Shown in pieces: positions 10,146-18,440 of a stretch of DNA of 64,000 nucleotides. The number at the start of each line of letters is the position of its first letter. Position 1 is the stretch's first letter. This stretch comes from Pedobacter xixiisoli (GTDB lineage Bacteria; Bacteroidota; Bacteroidia; Sphingobacteriales; Sphingobacteriaceae), in the NCBI RefSeq assembly GCF_900215335.1, contig NZ_OCMT01000001.1, positions 806,001 to 870,000 on the forward strand, written 5' to 3'. The notes under the pieces are model-generated. The model did not search any database. It was given only the letters and a program-made list of their open reading frames with translations, and was not told the DNA's origin. The translations under genes and the position numbers were made by a program.

Positions 10146-10308
10146 GTATCTCTGACGTAAAAGGTTGGGATCAAAACTGGTAATTGTGCCGATTATGTAT
10201 TTACAAGGTTTTTAAAGGAAAAAAGTTTTATTTTTATGGGATGTGGTGTTTACTGAGGTATTTCATCCGTTGATGCTCATCGTTTTATATTTTTTTAATG
10301 TTGACCGT

Positions 10309-11412
10309 ATGCCGGGAAAAGAGTTGGAAAGGCTTCAGGCCGTAGATAGGTTTTTAAAATTGAAGATCAGCAGGGAAGATGAACTGCAGGAGATCGTCAA
10401 CTATGCCGCCGAAGTATGTGAGGTGCCAATTGCGATGATCACCTTGATCGATGCAGATACCCAGCACATCAAATACCGGGTTGGGAGCGATCTTGTGCAG
10501 ACGTCCCGTGCCGATGCCTTTTGTGATTATACCATACTTGGAAAAGAGGTTTTGGTAATCCCCGATACGGGAAAGGACGCACGCTTTGCGGATCATCCCT
10601 ATCGAAACGGTGCCACAAATATCCAGTTTTACGCCGGTGCGACGCTGACGACTGTAGATGGGATCAATTTGGGCAGCCTCTGTGTGGTCGGGCACCATCC
10701 CAAGCAGCTCAGTGAAATGCAGCAGGGAATCCTTGGCATTCTTTCCAAACAGGTGGTCCATATCCTTGAGTTCGAATATAGTCTGGATGTGCTAAAGAAA
10801 CAGTTTTTGGAATCCAAAGCCAACGAGATCAAGTTAAGGGCACTTTTCGAGAGTTCCAATGCCTGCCATCTGCTGGTGGGGAAAGAAATGGATATTCTCT
10901 ATTTCAACCGGACACTGGCAGAATTCATGCTGGACAAGCACGGTCAGAAGATGGAGATCGGTGCGCCGATCCTAAACTATGTGGGACCCGATTTTGCGGA
11001 AAGTTTTGGGTCGAATTTCCATAGGTCGCTTGGTGGGGAGAAGATCACGTTCGAGGAAAGTTTATGGCATGATGGTTCGGAAATCTGGTGGCAGTTTGAT
11101 TTTAGTCCGGCCTACGATTCTTCGGGTGCCATCATAGGTGTTTCCTACACGGCATCCGATATTTCCGAACTCAAGCGGACAAAGGAGGAGGGGGACTCCA
11201 AGAACCGTGCCCTTGACAGGATTGCCCTGATGCAGTCCCATAACATCCGCGGACCGCTGGCTGCGATACTTGGATTGGTCGATATCATTGATGGGGCCGG
11301 GGTCAGCGAGATAGCGGAAGAGATCCGGATGTTGAAGAGATCGGCGGGAGAACTTGATGACATTATTAGACGTTTAGTGTATCAGGCCAGCTTTACCGAC
11401 CATCGGAAATAA
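10309..11412 (+). CDS. GAF-PAS-HisKA signalling protein lacking an ATPase domain
   Basis: A 367-residue protein from ATG 10309 (MPGKELERL); the open frame begins earlier, at 10243, with an implausible N-terminus. A GAF domain covers about residues 5-160 (MITLIDADTQHIKYRVG, FYAGATLTTVDGINLGSLCV). A PAS domain covers about residues 175-290 (ALFESSNACHLLVG, GVSYTASDISELKR). An H-box-like segment SHNIRGPLAAILGLVDII has His311. The protein ends about 55 residues later with no HATPase domain, so it cannot autophosphorylate alone. It could be a phosphotransfer or scaffold protein, or a truncated kinase. Related short PAS-HisKA proteins do occur in Bacteroidetes, so truncation is not certain. Confidence 0.8.
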   Translation: MPGKELERLQAVDRFLKLKISREDELQEIVNYAAEVCEVPIAMITLIDADTQHIKYRVGSDLVQTSRADAFCDYTILGKEVLVIPDTGKDARFADHPYRNGATNIQFYAGATLTTVDGINLGSLCVVGHHPKQLSEMQQGILGILSKQVVHILEFEYSLDVLKKQFLESKANEIKLRALFESSNACHLLVGKEMDILYFNRTLAEFMLDKHGQKMEIGAPILNYVGPDFAESFGSNFHRSLGGEKITFEESLWHDGSEIWWQFDFSPAYDSSGAIIGVSYTASDISELKRTKEEGDSKNRALDRIALMQSHNIRGPLAAILGLVDIIDGAGVSEIAEEIRMLKRSAGELDDIIRRLVYQASFTDHRK

Positions 11413-11461
11413 CATGTTCCGTTGCCCATGGTCAGCGATGTTTGAACAGCTGGTGATAAGC

Positions 11462-11704
11462 CTAATTGATGGAGATTGCGATCAGCTCATTTTCGCCAAA
11501 GCTGCGAAAGTGGATGTCCAAGTGTTGACGGAAACTGATCTTATCGAACAGGTCATCACAGATTGCTTTCATCACCTGGTCCAGGTCCAAAAATGGTTTA
11601 GCCAACAGTAACAGTGCACCGTTTTCCGTGAAATCTGCCAGCAATAGATACGCTTGATGATTGATGATCAGTTCGTTCCGGAGATGTTCCAATTGTTCAG
11701 CCAT
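11462..11704 (-). CDS. Small hypothetical protein (80 aa)
   Basis: An 80-residue ORF beginning MAEQLEHLRNELIINHQAYL. It is amphipathic with no signal peptide or membrane segment, and no family is recognised. Codon use resembles that of neighbouring genes, and the plus-strand ORF over the same bases (11414-11611) is less convincing, which favours this strand. It sits between the GAF-PAS-HisKA gene and a receiver-domain gene, so a signalling accessory role is possible but unproven. Confidence 0.5.
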   Translation of the reverse strand: MAEQLEHLRNELIINHQAYLLLADFTENGALLLLAKPFLDLDQVMKAICDDLFDKISFRQHLDIHFRSFGENELIAISIN

Positions 11705-11814
11705 GTCGATGTTCTTTCGATGAATAACAAGTACATCTTGGCTTTGTTTTCTACGTAACAGTCGGGGATTGCCAAACCAACGGATAAGGTAGTTTTAGGA
11801 TGTATATTGAGTGT

Positions 11815-12177
11815 TCATTCTTCAGCATTGCGTTTTACAACTTCTACCATATGATCTATGTCGAAAGGTTTTTCAATGAAGTCGTCCGCCCTACAGGCTT
11901 CTGCCTGCTCTGGCAACCGATTCGATGTCGAAGTCAGGATGACCGGCACATTTTCGGTCTGTGGGTCATTTTTAAGGTCTGCAACGACCTCGCGTCCAGT
12001 GACTTCTCCGGGAATATGGTCATCGATCACAACGACGTCGGGATCAATCTGTTCAATATTTTGAATGGGATCAATCGTTAGCGACGGGGTGACATCGAAA
12101 CCTTCCTCGGTCAGGACATGATCCATGATTTCCAGGATATTTTCATTATCCTGGACAAGAACGACTTTTTTCTTCAT
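11815..12177 (-). CDS. Single-domain response regulator (CheY-like receiver)
   Basis: A 121-residue protein from ATG 12177 (MKKKVVLVQDNENIL); the in-frame upstream MIA is a less likely start. It has a complete receiver fold. The acidic pocket Asp is in VQDNE, the likely phosphoacceptor is Asp52 in VVVIDDHIPG, the switch Ser/Thr is in ILTSTSN, and the invariant Lys103 is in IEKPF. There is no output domain. It probably takes phosphate from a histidine kinase and signals by protein contact. The nearby kinase remnants (9532-10145, 10309-11412) suggest a once larger signalling locus. Confidence 0.88.
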   Translation of the reverse strand: MKKKVVLVQDNENILEIMDHVLTEEGFDVTPSLTIDPIQNIEQIDPDVVVIDDHIPGEVTGREVVADLKNDPQTENVPVILTSTSNRLPEQAEACRADDFIEKPFDIDHMVEVVKRNAEE

Positions 12178-12442
12178 AGCTATCATAAAAATCTTCTCAA
12201 AGATACGAACATATTAGCAATATATGGGAAATGCCGCTGCACACCTGAATCAAAACGATGGGGCGTGCATAGCATGGACTTAGGGCTGTTTGCTGCTCCG
12301 GATAAAGTACCTTTCCTTGAATAGTAAGCTACAATTTGGAGATTAGTCCTGAGCGGGTTGGCTCTATTGGCTTTACGTGTAAAAAAAGAGATGCGACCGA
12401 AGTTATATCCCCAATCATCTAAAGTGATATGCTGGTAAATGA

Positions 12443-13066
12443 TGCGGCTATATTAGTCTAGCTGTCAGATGGTTAGAGGAGGTATGCCACCGCATCCTGT
12501 ACAATAGGTTCCCTGATAAACCAAAAGATGGCACCAAGCCCCACGAGAGACTCTTACAGGTGAGGGGCGCACTCGACTTATTGGGGAGGTACTATAACAA
12601 CAGTGGGCATATTGGGTTTCTGGTCATTGATGGTCTGGATAATGTTCCTAACCATCTTATAGACGACTTTCTTTCCATTCTTCCGCTGACCATGCCGGAG
12701 GGGCTAAAAGTCATTTTTTTATGTACTTCCAAAAAAGCACTAGGTGTAGAGCTGGGAGCGCTCATAGGCGAGCGTGAAGAGGTGATTATAACACCCCTCA
12801 GCCAAGAAAAGACCGAAAGATATCTCAGGAAGAAACTGGACCACCTTAATATTGCAGAGGAAGATATTTCAGAGCTCGCTGTAAGATCAGAAGGCCATCC
12901 GCTGTACCTTAGGTACCTGTCCAGATTTGTCCTGGGAATGAAAGACATCTCATCTCTTTCCGATTGGATAGGGGGCATACCGGTCATACATGGGGAAATC
13001 GAAAAATATTACAGCAGGCTATGGCTTCAGTTGGATGCGAGCAAGGGTGAAGGAAGGGGATTTTAA
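12443..13066 (+). pseudogene. Fragment of a STAND/AAA-type NTPase
   Basis: The frame is open from 12443 (after TGA 12440-12442) to the stop at 13064-13066. A GTG at 12560 could start a 168-residue product, but coding similarity continues upstream (LEEVCHRILYNRFPDK). The sequence reads as the middle of an AAA/NACHT-like ATPase: Walker B-like GFLVIDGLDNVP, sensor-like GLKVIFLCTSKK, and LAVRSEGHPLYLRYL, typical of the winged-helix end of such modules. No Walker A (GxxxxGKS/T) lies upstream, and the C-terminus ends abruptly (LDASKGEGRGF) without repeats. Both ends therefore seem lost, consistent with decay of a large signalling or defence ATPase. Confidence 0.65.
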
Positions 13067-13139
13067 AAAATTGGGAGCGGACAGTACTATAGGCCCTAAT
13101 GGACCGGAATATTTTACAATTGATTGCCCATAAAATGAT

Positions 13140-13664
13140 ATGAATAGAATAGTAATCTGTATAGCTACAAGTTTCTTTTTCAGTTGTGCCCCGTCTTCGG
13201 AAGGTGAGCAGGAATCGATTCAGGGGGAGAATCGCAAAGTGGTGATCCATGAACGTGTGGATACGGTCCGAGCGATCAGACCTTTGCTAGCATTTAAAAA
13301 TGATACCCTGAAATACCTGAGGGGAAATTTTATATTTCGAAAGTCGGTTTACCTTGGCCATCGGCTGGAGAAACTTTTCAATGACCTTGATCTTCCGGTA
13401 CGCGGGTATACGTTAGCCCCATTGGATACAAAAAAGATCGATGAGTTTCAGTCCCTTGGGCTGAAGTTGGATGATGGTGCTACGGTAATCTCGAAATATG
13501 ACGGCAAGAAGGTGCCGAACATTTTGGTCATCAAACTGAAGTATCCAGTGCCATACAGCGAAGGGCAAAAGGTCAATGCGGCGAGTAAGGGCAGGTTTAC
13601 TTCAGATGCTAAAACATTTTTTGCCAGTAGGGAGATTTCGGATATACTGCTGATAGATGAATAA
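13140..13664 (+). CDS. Putative small lipoprotein, unknown function
   Basis: A 174-residue protein with a short hydrophobic N-terminus ending in SFFFSC, a plausible though non-classical lipobox (Cys16). The mature part is charged and mixed alpha/beta (DTLKYLRGNFIFRKSVYLG, VPNILVIKLKYPVPYSEGQ). No domain recognised. It converges with the lanthipeptide operon, with a terminator hairpin between them. Confidence 0.65.
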   Translation: MNRIVICIATSFFFSCAPSSEGEQESIQGENRKVVIHERVDTVRAIRPLLAFKNDTLKYLRGNFIFRKSVYLGHRLEKLFNDLDLPVRGYTLAPLDTKKIDEFQSLGLKLDDGATVISKYDGKKVPNILVIKLKYPVPYSEGQKVNAASKGRFTSDAKTFFASREISDILLIDE

Positions 13665-13782
13665 GTATCCTCCTAATAATTATCTACCTAAAATTAAGAT
13701 AGTGTAATTTTTGTAAAACTTTTATACTTTAAATTTCTATTATTGATTTAAACCTATCGTTCTTTAATGATTGTTTAGATAT

Positions 13783-13809
13783 GAAAGCTCGGCCATTTGT
13801 CGGGCTTTC
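13783..13809. terminator. Hairpin between convergent genes
   Basis: GAAAGCTCG and CGGGCTTTC pair (one G-T wobble) around a nine-base loop, between the lipoprotein gene ending at 13664 and the minus-strand operon ending at 14057. Its position suggests a terminator usable from either side, though the T tract is short. I see nothing else in the 390-base gap. Confidence 0.5.
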
Positions 13810-14056
13810 TCGTAGTTATAGAATGTCTCCTAGATTAGTACATTGTTTTTCTTTCAACCGTTTGGATATTCGGCTGCTAAGATTAACTGGCTAGGGAATC
13901 AGTGATTAGTAAGCACTGCATTGATAATTACATTATAACCAAATCACAATTCGGCGAAAGCTACAAATTCTTTATCTACACGAAATCCTGCAGCGTTTAC
14001 TTGATGGTTGTAAAACCCACTTGAACCTGTACCTATCGGCAATTGAATTGAGTCTT

Positions 14057-16438
14057 CTAGTTATTTAAATCGTTATTTTGTATAGTCTTTTTAGCTTTAC
14101 GCATTTCTCCTTTTACCTGACCGAATCTATAAGATACCTTTGCGCTAAAAACACGATAGTAGACTTGTGTGTTCGAGTATTCATTGAAGTTGTCTCCTTG
14201 AGTTACCGTTGAAAAGTTCCTATGTTTTGCAAATAGATTAATAGCAGATAGCCCAGCCGTTATCTTCCTATCCATAAAATCTTTGTTTATAGTAATCGTA
14301 GAGCCGAAGTTCGAACCGATTTTCGATTGTAATGTTACTCTCGGTTTTTGAAAATCGAAATTGGAATTAAGTCTTAAGCCCTTTTTTATGGTGTAGCTCA
14401 AAGCCAGATTATAGTATTGGAAAAGACCTTCGTTTTCTAAAAGATTCTCACCAACCAATCCCGATATCCAGACATAGCTTAAGCTACCATTTGCGGTTGC
14501 CGTTACTTTCTTGGCGAAAGTTTTTCTAAAATAGAAGTTGGCACCTAGCGCTCTGTCCTTTGCTATGTTATCGTATCTGATCAACGTAATATTGGTGTTC
14601 GGGTCAAATGTCCTTATCCTTTGTATCATGTTGTTCTGGAAGGAATAGTTTAAACCGATATCGATTATACTTTTATCATAACGGCTAAAGGAAAACTGGA
14701 AATTATTCCCTACTGACGGTTCCAAGCTTGGATTGCCGGTTCTTTGCACCAGAGGATTTGATTGGTCTACGAAGGTGTTTAAATCGTTAATTGACGGTCT
14801 GGATATTCTCTGTGTATAACCAAAGTTAAGACTTCTGTTATTGGTTAATGGACGCTGTATAGCTATGGAGGGTGAGAGGTTCAGGAAGTTAAATTCTGTT
14901 CTATCCGAAATGCCATTCAAATTCTTTGATATTCTGGTATGTTCCAATCTTGCCCCAGTCTTAAATTTCCACTTTCCTAAATCAAAACTATAGGAATTAT
15001 AGGCGCTAGATACATTTTGGTCATTTTCAAAACCATTAGAAAAACTTGTAACTCCGTCCTCTACATACTGGTATCTGCTGTTATTGTTTCGAAGAATCAG
15101 TTTTGCACCGGCCTCCATAATGACTTTCTTGATTGGATAGGAGAAATCTACCTGCAAGGTATGCTCGAGTGCTTTCTGATCATTGAATTGAGTGAAATTA
15201 TTATACGTGGGAGCATTAAAAAGGTTGCTGAAGACAATGTCGCTATTTATGTTGTCAGATTGCCTACTGTAACGGTAAGCTAATGATAACAACTGATTGG
15301 AATTACGTTTAAAAGACTTCTCATAGTTGAGTCCTACAGTAGCAATGTCGAAAATTTCATCCATTAAAGTGCTGTTTGTGAAGCTTTGTCTGGCCGATCC
15401 CGGTTGGTCAAAGTTGGAAATAGTGTGGAATGTGACATCGTTGCTGCTTCTATAAAAATTTAATTCGCCGCTAATTAGGTTCAAGGAATCAAGTTGTAAA
15501 CTCATTTCTGTGCTTGCGTACGCGTATGGTGATTTGAATCTATTGTTCTTGATCTGGGTCAAACTACTTTGGTCTATCTTACCGTTGCGCATATAATCTA
15601 CATCCTCTTTTGGGCGGTCATCTGTCGCCCCAGCTGATATTGATAAATTAAATTTATCTTTTTTGAAATTGAAAGCGCCTCCTAGAGAACGTCTTTTGTA
15701 GGCTGACAAAAAGTTGCTGCCTAAATTCACATTGCCTCCATATCCATCTCCTTGTTTTTTAACCGTAACAATATTAATTATTCCTGCTAAGCCTTCGCTT
15801 TCATATTTTGATGGAGGTACTGTAATAACTTCAATTTTATCTACGCCAGATGAGGCCATAGTCCGTAAGACATCCGCCGGCTTGTTACTCAATAAAACTG
15901 ATGGTTTTCCATTAACCATGATTCTAAAATTAGATTTCCCTTGTATTGTAATCTTTTCATCAGCATTTATAGCTATTAACGGCACTTTTCTCATCATATC
16001 CAACATTACTGTATTCTTATGATCTTCGTCCGCTTGTACGTCATATACGAGCCTGTCTATTTCCTTTTTAATTATTGGCCTGCTTCCCAAAATTAAAACT
16101 TCGTTTAGCTTTTTTGAAGTCTGTTCGAGCTTAATCGTCCCTAGATCGATTTGTCTGTTCTCTATGAACACCTCTATTTTCTTTTGGAGGTAACCATAGG
16201 CTGAAAATGTGAAAATATATTTGCCTTGCTCCAGATTGATATTGAGCGTTCCATCATCTGAGGTGAGGATCTTTTTGGAAACTTTCTCAGATTTTATGTA
16301 GATCGAGGCATATCCAATTGAGCTAGTCGAAAGTGAATCCACTAGTTTTGACGTAACTGAATAGGATGACTGACTGCGAGCGGTAGTAATGAAAATATTT
16401 ACGAGAAGTACGATTGTAAGAGAGAGAATCCGATTCAT
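14057..16438 (-). CDS. Outer-membrane beta-barrel (TonB-dependent receptor-like) of the lanthipeptide operon
   Basis: A 793-residue protein with signal peptide MNRILSLTIVLLVNIFITTARS. A carboxypeptidase-regulatory-like beta-sandwich covers about residues 25-105. A plug-like domain follows, with KKLNEVLILGSRPIIKKEIDRLVYD and a typical VPPSKYESEGLAGIINIVTVKK block. The rest is a long beta-barrel with alternating aromatic strands of the OMP_b-brl_3 type. It is the last gene of the minus-strand operon, starting two bases after the LanC-like gene. In this context it may pass the mature peptide across the outer membrane, take up a peptide complex, or protect the producer. None of these is shown. 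It has no SusD partner. Confidence 0.85.
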   Translation of the reverse strand: MNRILSLTIVLLVNIFITTARSQSSYSVTSKLVDSLSTSSIGYASIYIKSEKVSKKILTSDDGTLNINLEQGKYIFTFSAYGYLQKKIEVFIENRQIDLGTIKLEQTSKKLNEVLILGSRPIIKKEIDRLVYDVQADEDHKNTVMLDMMRKVPLIAINADEKITIQGKSNFRIMVNGKPSVLLSNKPADVLRTMASSGVDKIEVITVPPSKYESEGLAGIINIVTVKKQGDGYGGNVNLGSNFLSAYKRRSLGGAFNFKKDKFNLSISAGATDDRPKEDVDYMRNGKIDQSSLTQIKNNRFKSPYAYASTEMSLQLDSLNLISGELNFYRSSNDVTFHTISNFDQPGSARQSFTNSTLMDEIFDIATVGLNYEKSFKRNSNQLLSLAYRYSRQSDNINSDIVFSNLFNAPTYNNFTQFNDQKALEHTLQVDFSYPIKKVIMEAGAKLILRNNNSRYQYVEDGVTSFSNGFENDQNVSSAYNSYSFDLGKWKFKTGARLEHTRISKNLNGISDRTEFNFLNLSPSIAIQRPLTNNRSLNFGYTQRISRPSINDLNTFVDQSNPLVQRTGNPSLEPSVGNNFQFSFSRYDKSIIDIGLNYSFQNNMIQRIRTFDPNTNITLIRYDNIAKDRALGANFYFRKTFAKKVTATANGSLSYVWISGLVGENLLENEGLFQYYNLALSYTIKKGLRLNSNFDFQKPRVTLQSKIGSNFGSTITINKDFMDRKITAGLSAINLFAKHRNFSTVTQGDNFNEYSNTQVYYRVFSAKVSYRFGQVKGEMRKAKKTIQNNDLNN

Positions 16439-16440
16439 TT

Positions 16441-17463
16441 TTAGTAATGATTTGTTAGAACATGATTATTTAGATATTGAATCAGTTTGCGGCCTTGGCG
16501 AGCATAGGATGCGAACATACGAAAATTACTGACTTCTTGATCAATATTGAAGCCTGCGATGGAGCTAGGTATTTCTTCGAACGTTTTACGTTCCCAGAAA
16601 TTTATTTTTTCAGTTATACTTTGGATGGGAAGATTTCTCATATTGATATAAGAAAGTAAAATATCAGCATTTGTGTGACTTGAAACAGAACTCTCTTTAT
16701 TGATGAAATGATTAAAAGTTTCCTCGTGTTCTGCGAGCATGTTATTAGCCATCTCATAAAATATTTTTAATGCGGTCTTTTCAAAGCTGGTGTTGAATAG
16801 GCTTGCGAGAAATATGGGGTTATAGTTCTTATAGTCTTGCAAATCAACTCCAGAACTCAATCTTTTTGCCGTCTCGAGAAGTTTTTCTTCAATGACTTGT
16901 TTGCTATCTAATAGTTCGTAAGCGAGGGTTAACATATCTAGGGTTAGGGGAAGGTCAATTCTATCGATTTCAAAGATGTCGAATCTGGAAAAATACTTAT
17001 AGAGGATGGCTTCAATATCATTTTTGTTAGCGTCATTGCTATTGGCTAAGCGTTTTAGTTGGCAATAGATGACACATCCAAGACCATTCATCATGTCTGA
17101 ACTCTGGATGGTCTCGGCGTCTGATAGAATTTTCGAGTAAACTTCTTCAAGGATATTCTCGTCGCCCAGATCTATGATTCCCTTAGAGACCAGCTCTTCG
17201 ATTGCAAATGTTATACCACAGAGCCCGCGTTTAAAATCATTGCCCTGGTTAATGTTAAGATTTTCAATTATTTCGTCGAAAAGATCACAACTCAGTTTGA
17301 AAACTTTTTCGTCTTCGAAAAATGCAGCGTATTCCATTAAATAAAGGCATACACCTATTTTACCCTCAATGAGGCCAAGTGAAGGTATAAAATCCACATT
17401 GAGTAACAGAAACCTGTTAATCCTTTCCAATCTTTCTTTGACAGTATTTTCGTTTATATTCAT
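16441..17463 (-). CDS. LanC-like protein without zinc-ligand motifs
   Basis: A 340-residue protein whose blocks resemble the alpha/alpha-barrel repeats of LanC-like proteins: SLGLIEGKIGVCLYLMEYAAFF and FKRGLCGITFAIEELVSKGII each follow a helix-G-x-x-G pattern. The zinc-binding motifs of lanthionine cyclases (WCxG and CHG) are missing, so it is unlikely to cyclise by the standard mechanism. It lies inside the lanthipeptide operon, 16 bases after the membrane-fusion gene and two bases before the beta-barrel gene. Possible roles are peptide binding, immunity or scaffolding. Family placement rests on pattern only. Confidence 0.65.
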   Translation of the reverse strand: MNINENTVKERLERINRFLLLNVDFIPSLGLIEGKIGVCLYLMEYAAFFEDEKVFKLSCDLFDEIIENLNINQGNDFKRGLCGITFAIEELVSKGIIDLGDENILEEVYSKILSDAETIQSSDMMNGLGCVIYCQLKRLANSNDANKNDIEAILYKYFSRFDIFEIDRIDLPLTLDMLTLAYELLDSKQVIEEKLLETAKRLSSGVDLQDYKNYNPIFLASLFNTSFEKTALKIFYEMANNMLAEHEETFNHFINKESSVSSHTNADILLSYINMRNLPIQSITEKINFWERKTFEEIPSSIAGFNIDQEVSNFRMFASYARQGRKLIQYLNNHVLTNHY

Positions 17464-17479
17464 CTTTTTTTGCTAAATG

Positions 17480-18430
17480 TCAGCCTCTTTTTTTTAAAAT
17501 CGATTTTTTTAGCCTCTGTAATAAGGTTTGATCATGTGAATAGATTTCGCCGCTTGCCGATAAGGATTCAAGATTCACGTATTTTTTTCTGACATAAGAT
17601 TCTAGTTCTTTGGGACATGAAATGATAATTCTTGTCTTTTTAAATTTTCCATCAACACCCGGATCGAGAATCGATTTTAATACATTTCCCTGCATTATGT
17701 TATCATTAAATTCTTTGAGGTCAGAGATTTGAATGTTAACTAATTGCCCATTAATTATATCGGTTGCTTTCTTGCTGTCAACCAGCATCTGGGCATAAAT
17801 TTTCTTTTTTGAAGTTGAAATAAGCGTGTAGATAGGTGTTCCAATTTCGAATTGGTTGTTGAGCATCTCAACCTCGTTGAAATAGATTCTTCCTGTATTT
17901 TCGGCGGTAAGGAAAAAACCTTTCTTCCAGTCATCAAATTTATTTTTGAAAATGGCCACATATCCTTTGACATCCTGTTGACGTGATTTTTGCCGAAGTA
18001 ACGAAAGTAGTTCCCTGTATTCCTTTTTTAATCCGATAAAATTGAGATGCTTTACTTCCAATAACATGGATGCATCGAGGTTACCGCCCAAAACTTTTTC
18101 AATGAGGTTATCCATTGCTAACACATCACTATTATTAATATCAGGTATTCCGTAAGCAATTCTTTGCCCAGAAGTGACAGAGGAGGAATCTTTCACGAGA
18201 AGTTTCGTCAGTACAAGTGGCTGTGTTGAGCGAATAATTATTGGTTTTGAGTCTGTTGAAATGAAGGTAATATTTCCGCTTTGCTTTGTCGGAAAACTTG
18301 TAAATGAAAGCCCAAGAAATAATGATAGGGAAAAGAAAAGAAGTATGATACTGCTCCATATCAGAATGTTCCTAGGGACTTTGCCTAACAAATCATCATG
18401 TTGCTCATTGAGTATTTCAATTTCTTCCAT
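17480..18430 (-). CDS. HlyD-family membrane-fusion protein for peptide export
   Basis: A 316-residue protein with a short cytoplasmic N-terminus and one membrane segment at about residues 23-48 (NILIWSSIILLFFSLSLFLGL). Then come a lipoyl-like half (IIIRSTQPLVLTKLLVKDSSSVTSGQRIAYG), a short helical hairpin (about 120-175) and the second lipoyl/beta-barrel part (GRIYFNEVEMLNNQFEIGTPIYTLI). This is the layout of adaptor proteins that link an ABC exporter to the outer membrane. It starts ten bases after the C39 ABC exporter gene, so it is almost certainly its partner. The hairpin is short compared with classical HlyD. Confidence 0.85.
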   Translation of the reverse strand: MEEIEILNEQHDDLLGKVPRNILIWSSIILLFFSLSLFLGLSFTSFPTKQSGNITFISTDSKPIIIRSTQPLVLTKLLVKDSSSVTSGQRIAYGIPDINNSDVLAMDNLIEKVLGGNLDASMLLEVKHLNFIGLKKEYRELLSLLRQKSRQQDVKGYVAIFKNKFDDWKKGFFLTAENTGRIYFNEVEMLNNQFEIGTPIYTLISTSKKKIYAQMLVDSKKATDIINGQLVNIQISDLKEFNDNIMQGNVLKSILDPGVDGKFKKTRIIISCPKELESYVRKKYVNLESLSASGEIYSHDQTLLQRLKKSILKKRG

Positions 18431-18440
18431 ATTCTTTACT

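Noticed and set aside
14057..16438. Beta-barrel considered as a second SusC with missing SusD
   Set aside because: Its barrel is of the shorter OMP_b-brl_3 type and its plug lacks the SusC signature blocks, so it is not a SusC.
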